64,000 nt of DNA, taken from Jackrogersella multiformis (lineage: Eukaryota > Ascomycota > Sordariomycetes > Xylariales > Hypoxylaceae). The stretch's first letter is position 1, and the number at the start of each line of letters is the position of its first letter. Under the pieces are notes generated by a model, which worked only from the letters and a program-made list of their open reading frames with translations, did not search any database and was not told the origin of the DNA. Made by a program: the position numbers and the translations under genes. Positions 58,997-64,000 of this stretch are shown here, piece by piece. The stretch is from assembly GCA_902806575.1 (NCBI GenBank), contig CADCXD010000001.1, positions 3,410,001-3,474,000 on the forward strand, written 5' to 3'.

Positions 58997-61900
58997 ATCT
59001 CACGAAGCTCGAAGCGGATGCACCTCGACGTATCTAGAGGACGGAGAATAATGGGCAGCAATAATATCCGATTCATTATTTTAGGAATGCCGTCAATATT
59101 TGCCACCGTGCGCTGCAATGGTATATATGAATAACATCTTCGCTACGATTTATTTTGTGTTTGGGAGCGGCATGGGGTATTCTATGACCATATACATCAC
59201 GATAACCTACGTGTTCATATATTTCTTACCATAAAAAGCTAGTAGCCGCATCCTATTATTCTAGACAGGTCTGACAAGAAAAGGTACTAGCTCTTGGGTC
59301 AACATATCAACATATAGATATTAGATAGTTACGGAGCTCATGGGAGTAGTCTGGCCGGATATTGGATAATGATCATTATGACTTCAACGCCTTACTTATT
59401 CCGCTACCCTGGTCGATACCTACCTCAAACATCTCAGATGACGTGACATATGTAGCTATTATATTCAACCCCTCCTCTCCTTTCTCGTATTTGATATGTG
59501 ATGTCCCCATTGCGAGATCACATACTAACCCCGATTTTCAGCGAAAGTTCTTTGTCAGCTCGGCCTCGTTACCTAAAGAATCCCAACTTTACGTAGACTT
59601 CGAAATTAAGTATGTGCCCTCGTCACGACAATGACTTGGATACGACCAATTCACAAAGTTTCGTAAGCGTCCTAGAACCGAATGCAGCGCGCGTTCCTCT
59701 GCACCGAGGAGAGGCCACTCGCTCCATTGCGAGCGGGAGGGTCGGATCGTTCCGAACGTGCTTACCTATCGTGACATACCTACCTACCAAGGCACCTATG
59801 CACCTATGTACTAGGTAAGTAATGTTCGCGTTAGATAAATTCCACCTGAGTGGCCAAACTCTGCTACCATAGGCCGAGTCAGACTTTCGAGCCGGGGGCC
59901 ATGCGGGATCTAGAACCTCACCCACGCCATTCTTAGCTCAGCTGGCGTTTCGTTTAAATACATGTAGACTTCGGGCCTTAAGCGCTATTGGATTGGATTG
60001 GATCGAACGCAACGCATGTAAGCTCGAAAAAGTTGAGCTATCGACTTTACACTTCGAAACAAAACCATGCCGCTGACGGTGCGAGAGGGAAATGGAGGCG
60101 CCGGCGGTCAGAGAGTTCTTTCCCCGGCTTAAGCCCGCTGTTGGGACTTTTATGGTTACCTATATGATATGCGTACCTACACTTTGCGTGTAAGTGTTTT
60201 GGTTGCTATTGATGCTCCTTGTCCTCAGCTTAGCTTAGCTTCAATAGATCCGAAGGATGAATATTTCGTGTCGTAGGGAAATAAGCCTAGCCATCGATGA
60301 GAGGGTATTTCCTACGGAGAGATAGGTACCGCCGTGCTAAGTACCTACCTGCTGCCAGCGTGTTGCATGGGTGACAATCCAGTAACTATTCTCGTCGCGA
60401 GGTAGGAATCCCACTTCAAATGTGACATCAAGACGCGGTTTTAAAACAGGGGCAATATTTCCAATCGTTGTAACTGGAGGTCCCCACCCCCTCTATCATC
60501 ATGTAGGTAGGTATGTATATCTATACATATTCTTTCACTCGGTGCCTTATCTGCACAACCTAACCTATAGTTCCCTGTCTCCGGAATGCGCTCTTCTGTG
60601 GCAGTGTCTAATTCGTTCGCTTCGTGTATGTACCTACCGACCTAGAGATATGGATGTACATACGCACACCGGACCCTGGGGAGATCTCGGTGGCGTTCGC
60701 TATCGGATGCGATTGGCGAACTTAGACGAGTCGTGGGGGGTTGGTTAAACACTTAGCTGTAATAGCTGAATAGGGGCGGAATGTGTGGCGTTACTTGCAG
60801 ATTTAATAGTTGGTTACATTAAGGGGCCAGTCATAATCTGTATGCCAATTCATGGCCCTTTTTCATATCACTGCCTATCTATTCGTCATTTACAGAACCG
60901 GAGGCTGATGAATAATGTACCTAGATATGTTCAGCGCAAACGAGGCTTCTTATTAATAAGGAGGGAGCTGAAACTTCTGCATGTACTTGACCTACCTAGG
61001 TCCTAGGTACCTAAGGCATTATTGAACTCAGCATCCCTTATGTACCTACTTTTTGAGGCGCCTTAACGGTCGGGAGGCCGCATAAGGCCGACTACGCCTT
61101 ACTCTACAGACCTTTGCAGACCTTCCTAATCCGGCATACATGAATGCGTTTGAAGTTATGCCGAAAGCATTAAATTAGGTACCTCCCTATGGTAGCCCGA
61201 CACTGAATAACTTACACCACAGGTGTCACAACATCTGATTGACCAGCTTAAAGCGATATGTCATGTCCTTTTTGGCAAATGGAGACATGATCACCATCCA
61301 GCAGAATGAAGATACATCAAAGCCATCTCCGATGCTTACCGACCGAATTTTATTTCCAAATATTTATCACATATGGCTATTGTAGGCTGAAGACGGCACA
61401 TCCGTTGGAGATAAGATTGACTATACCTACCGGTCTTAGCCCGCCTTAAAACGAGAGAACGGCAACGTGTGGGAAAGGGCAATATTATATACACGGTCAG
61501 ATTTCCGTGACGATATGTAAAAGGCACAAGCCATCAAAGTGCTAGTCGGTACTCTTCCCTCAAATATGACTGGTACTAAGAATAGCTTAATGCTTGATGA
61601 TCTGAGTCCTTTACGTCTTATGACAGATAGCTACATAATATGTACCTAGACTTAAAGCAAGAAACTTACCTGGGCAAGTTCTCAGGTCAGTTATGCAATT
61701 ATAGCTACCTAAACCTTATGAGTACTAAAAAAAAACCATGAATTGAGGCTGAGAACTAAGATTACGTAGATGGGACGGAGGCTCTTGGTGATTGCGGGGA
61801 GATTGCGTCAATCTTTAGGTGTCTACCGGCCACTAGCCTTATCAAGGATAAGTTCCTGGCCCCTAAGATCAGTGCTGAGGCACCCAAGATATATGATTGG

Positions 61901-62257
61901 TTAGCCCTAGAGACGTGGCTTCTTTGCACGCGTCGTCAGCCCTAGAGCTCCTACTTGAAACTGTGCTGTGGTACGGTACCAGGTAGGCAATCACTACCTA
62001 CCTGAGTACTTAGAAGGTACCTACCTATGTGCTTTCATGTACCTAGTTTAACATTTTCACATTTTAAATTTCCACATTCAAACTTGAACAGGGACAGATG
62101 TAAAAACCCACCTAACCAATCGTTCACCTGCCTGCGTCCCTCCTTAGCGAGGAACCGTGGGAGAAAATCAGGACAAGCATCGTTCGGCAAAAGGCTTCCA
62201 ATGTGAGAACATCTTTACCCGCTCAACTTCTGATCGTGCCGCCTTGCGATCGCAACC
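58997..62257. other. Long intergenic region, no supported gene
   Basis: About 3.3 kb. Open frames are short (at most about 110 codons). CCTAGG motifs occur at 60985-61015 and GTAG-type repeats elsewhere. The last 200 bases should hold the ALG5 promoter. Confidence 0.55.
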
Positions 62258-63598
62258 ATGGACATCGTCATCGCGACATTGAGGGACACACCTCTTCATA
62301 CCTTACTCGCAGCCTTTGTGGCATTGGTCATTTCCGCCTTCTACAGTGTACGCACGCATTGCATTCCACATACCAGCTATCGTCAAAGCTCCTACGGAGC
62401 AATAGCAAAGCTAACTTAGTCCTAGCTATACGCCACACTCCATCTCATCGCACCTAAGCCCCGCCCCGTTCTCCAGTCCGAGAAGTCCTACCGCACCACC
62501 ACCTCCACCGGCATTGTATGTCGAAAGCTACCATGCTGGCACGACCAATGGCTCGCGGACCGGCACGCGAGCGAGGCGCGAGCTAAAACCCACGGCTCCA
62601 CCCAGTCCGACATCGCGGACGCCGGATCTATCGAGCCGGCCGGCGTGCGCATGAGCGTGGTGTTCCCAGCGTACAACGAAGAAGACCGCATCCTGCCGAC
62701 CCTCAAGGAAGCAGTCGAGTACCTCGACGCGACCTTTGGCCGCGACCCTCTCCCTTGGCCCTCGGTACTCGACAGCCAACCCTCGGCACTCGATAAACGA
62801 CCCTCTGCACCCAACAGACGACCTTCGCCGAGCCCGCGCAGGCGCGTAAAGAACGCGCCGCGCGACGACCTGGCCGGCTACGAGATCCTGGTCGTGGACG
62901 ACGGCAGCAAGGACCGGACCGTCGAGGTGGCGCTGGACTTCGCGCGGAAGCACAAGCTGCACGACATCCTGCGCGTGGTCTCGCTGGAGAAGAACCGCGG
63001 GAAGGGCGGCAGCGTCACCCACGGGCTCCGCCACGTGCGCGGCGAGTACGCGCTCTTCGCGGACGCGGACGGCGCCTCGCGCTTCAGCGACCTGGGCAAG
63101 CTGGTCGAGGGCGTGGAGGAGGTGGTGGACGGCGCGCACCGCGGCGTCGCCATCGGCAGCCGCGGCCACCTGGTCGGCAGCGAGGCCGTGGTCAAGCGCT
63201 CGGCCCTGCGCAACTTCCTCATGCGGTCCTTCCACCTGGTGCTCACGATCCTGACGCCGCCGGCGACCTCGCGCATCCGCGACACCCAGTGCGGCTTCAA
63301 GCTGTTCTCGCGCGCCGCCCTGCCCCACGTCGTGCCCTACATGCACGCCGAGGGCTGGATCTTCGACATCGAGATGCTGATGCTGGCGGAGTCGGCCCCC
63401 GCCGTCCCCGTGCTCGGCCACGGCGGCGCTGTTATCGGCAGCAGCCCCGGCATCAAGGTCGCCGAGGTCCCCGTCGACTGGCACGAGGTCGGCGGCAGCA
63501 AGCTCAACGTCATTCAGGACAGCGTCAAGATGGCCGTCGGCCTCGCCGTCCTGAGAGCCAGCTGGATGATGGGCGTGTACAGGAGACGGCTGACGTGA
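62258..63598 (+). CDS. ALG5: Dolichyl-phosphate beta-glucosyltransferase
   Basis: Alg5 makes dolichyl-phosphate-glucose from UDP-glucose at the ER membrane, the donor for the last three glucoses of the N-glycan precursor. The CDS is join(62258..62347, 62426..63598), 420 residues. An N-terminal membrane anchor (HTLLAAFVALVISAFYS, about 14-30) precedes a GT2 domain. Motifs in order are VVFPAYNEEDRILPTL, YEILVVDDGSKDRT, LEKNRGKGGSVTHGL, ALFADADGASRF (DAD metal site), GSRGHLVGSEAVVKRSALRN and RIRDTQCGFKLFSR. VPVDWHEVGGSKLN is near the end. A low-complexity insert (about 142-172) made of seven-residue repeats interrupts the domain between the first two motifs. Third positions are very GC-rich. Function is linked to OST2 at 4602-5288. 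Confidence 0.94.
62759..62821 (+). repeat. In-frame 21-base minisatellite inside ALG5
   Basis: Three imperfect 21-base units (62759-62779, 62780-62800, 62801-62821), each starting CCCTC, encode PSVLDSQ, PSALDKR and PSAPNRR. A partial fourth unit follows. The unit is a multiple of three, so copy changes keep the frame. Confidence 0.85.
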
Positions 63599-64000
63599 GG
63601 ATAGGAGGGGAGTCGGCGAGGGCTTCTGAAGGGCCAGAGGGGGACAGAAAAAAGGAAAGAAAAAAAGAAACGAAAGGGCCAAACTGGCTTATGGGAACTG
63701 ACTGACTGACTGCCGCCTTAGACTAGGTGGTCACGGTTTGATGCATTGCGTTGATTTCACCGTTCTACACATATTATAAGTGTGATGAAAAAAATAAAAT
63801 AAAAAGTTTCATCGTGAGTTTTCTTATTTGATTGAAGTCTATGTGCTTTGTTGATCGTGATCACTGTATTCCTATACCTACTTCGGTGGGTAGGTAAGTT
63901 TTCTTCGTGTTCAAAGTCTATAACATCTACTCAAGGACTGAGAGTGGAGTGGACCTTGGTGATGAGAGTAGGCTCGTGAGGAATCGATGTAGATTTACGT
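63599..64000. other. 3' region after ALG5 to window end
   Basis: About 400 bases with a purine-rich run (63645-63680) and an A-rich stretch (63785-63805), fitting the ALG5 3' UTR. No other gene is visible. Confidence 0.5.

Noticed and set aside
62528..63682. Antisense open frame of 384 codons over ALG5
   Set aside because: It mirrors the GC-rich third positions of ALG5, is low in complexity and matches no family; ALG5 on the plus strand has all its motifs.
1..64000. CRISPR arrays, bacterial operons or phage modules
   Set aside because: No direct-repeat/spacer pattern was seen, and gene structure is clearly eukaryotic with introns.

Overview
The window is nuclear DNA from a filamentous ascomycete, most likely a Sordariomycete. 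It carries about 22 intact protein genes on both strands. Most have one to five short GT-AG introns (about 50-110 bases, often with CTAAC/CTAAT branch sites). Recognisable proteins match fungal forms (ARG-13/ORT1 carrier, WSC-glyoxal oxidase, RTA1, Psy2, Wss1, Ars2, NF-X1/FAP1). Intergenic DNA is studded with the palindromes TACCTAGGTA and TAGGTACCTA, and a short TTAGGG array is present. No bacterial operons, CRISPR arrays, rRNA or convincing tRNA genes were seen. Genus and species cannot be told from this alone. || Layout: 1.9-9.5 kb is a dense housekeeping block: prefoldin 2, CMC2, a TMEM14 protein, OST2/DAD1, GRASP/Grh1, TGS1 and an RTA1-like membrane protein. After a 3.6 kb gap comes a secreted copper-radical oxidase with five WSC domains (13.1-17.0 kb). 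Another 3.6 kb gap precedes an NF-X1-type zinc-finger protein, the SWR1 subunit Vps71 and a small secreted six-cysteine protein (20.6-26.4 kb). The 27.8-39.9 kb block holds Wss1, a Kelch/DUF4110 protein, the ARG-13-like carrier, TspO and Ars2. The 39.9-46.9 kb part is more accessory: simple repeats, a YeeE/YedE sulfur transporter, a decayed cytochrome P450 and an MDR oxidoreductase. Psy2 (PP4 regulatory subunit 3) and an unrecognised 406-residue gene follow. The 53.5-57.5 kb stretch is AT-rich and contains a kinase-like pseudogene broken into three frames. The window ends with a fungal protein of unknown function and ALG5. || Shared biology: OST2 and ALG5 act in ER N-glycosylation and GRASP in the early secretory pathway. 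CMC2, the ARG-13-like carrier, TspO and TMEM14 are mitochondrial or membrane-linked. TGS1 and Ars2 act on RNA caps. Wss1, Psy2 and Vps71 act in DNA repair and chromatin. They are neighbours rather than a functional cluster. Several pairs are divergent and share short promoters (prefoldin 2/CMC2, TMEM14/OST2, Kelch/ARG-13). || The points most worth a second look are: the two gene relics in the AT-richer parts, the TMEM14 gene whose first coding exon is only the ATG, a Cys-to-His change in the Vps71 HIT finger, a stop-free intron of 75 bases in the Kelch gene, an in-frame 21-base minisatellite in ALG5, and the dispersed CCTAGG palindromes. I found no clear evidence of a wholly new multi-gene system.
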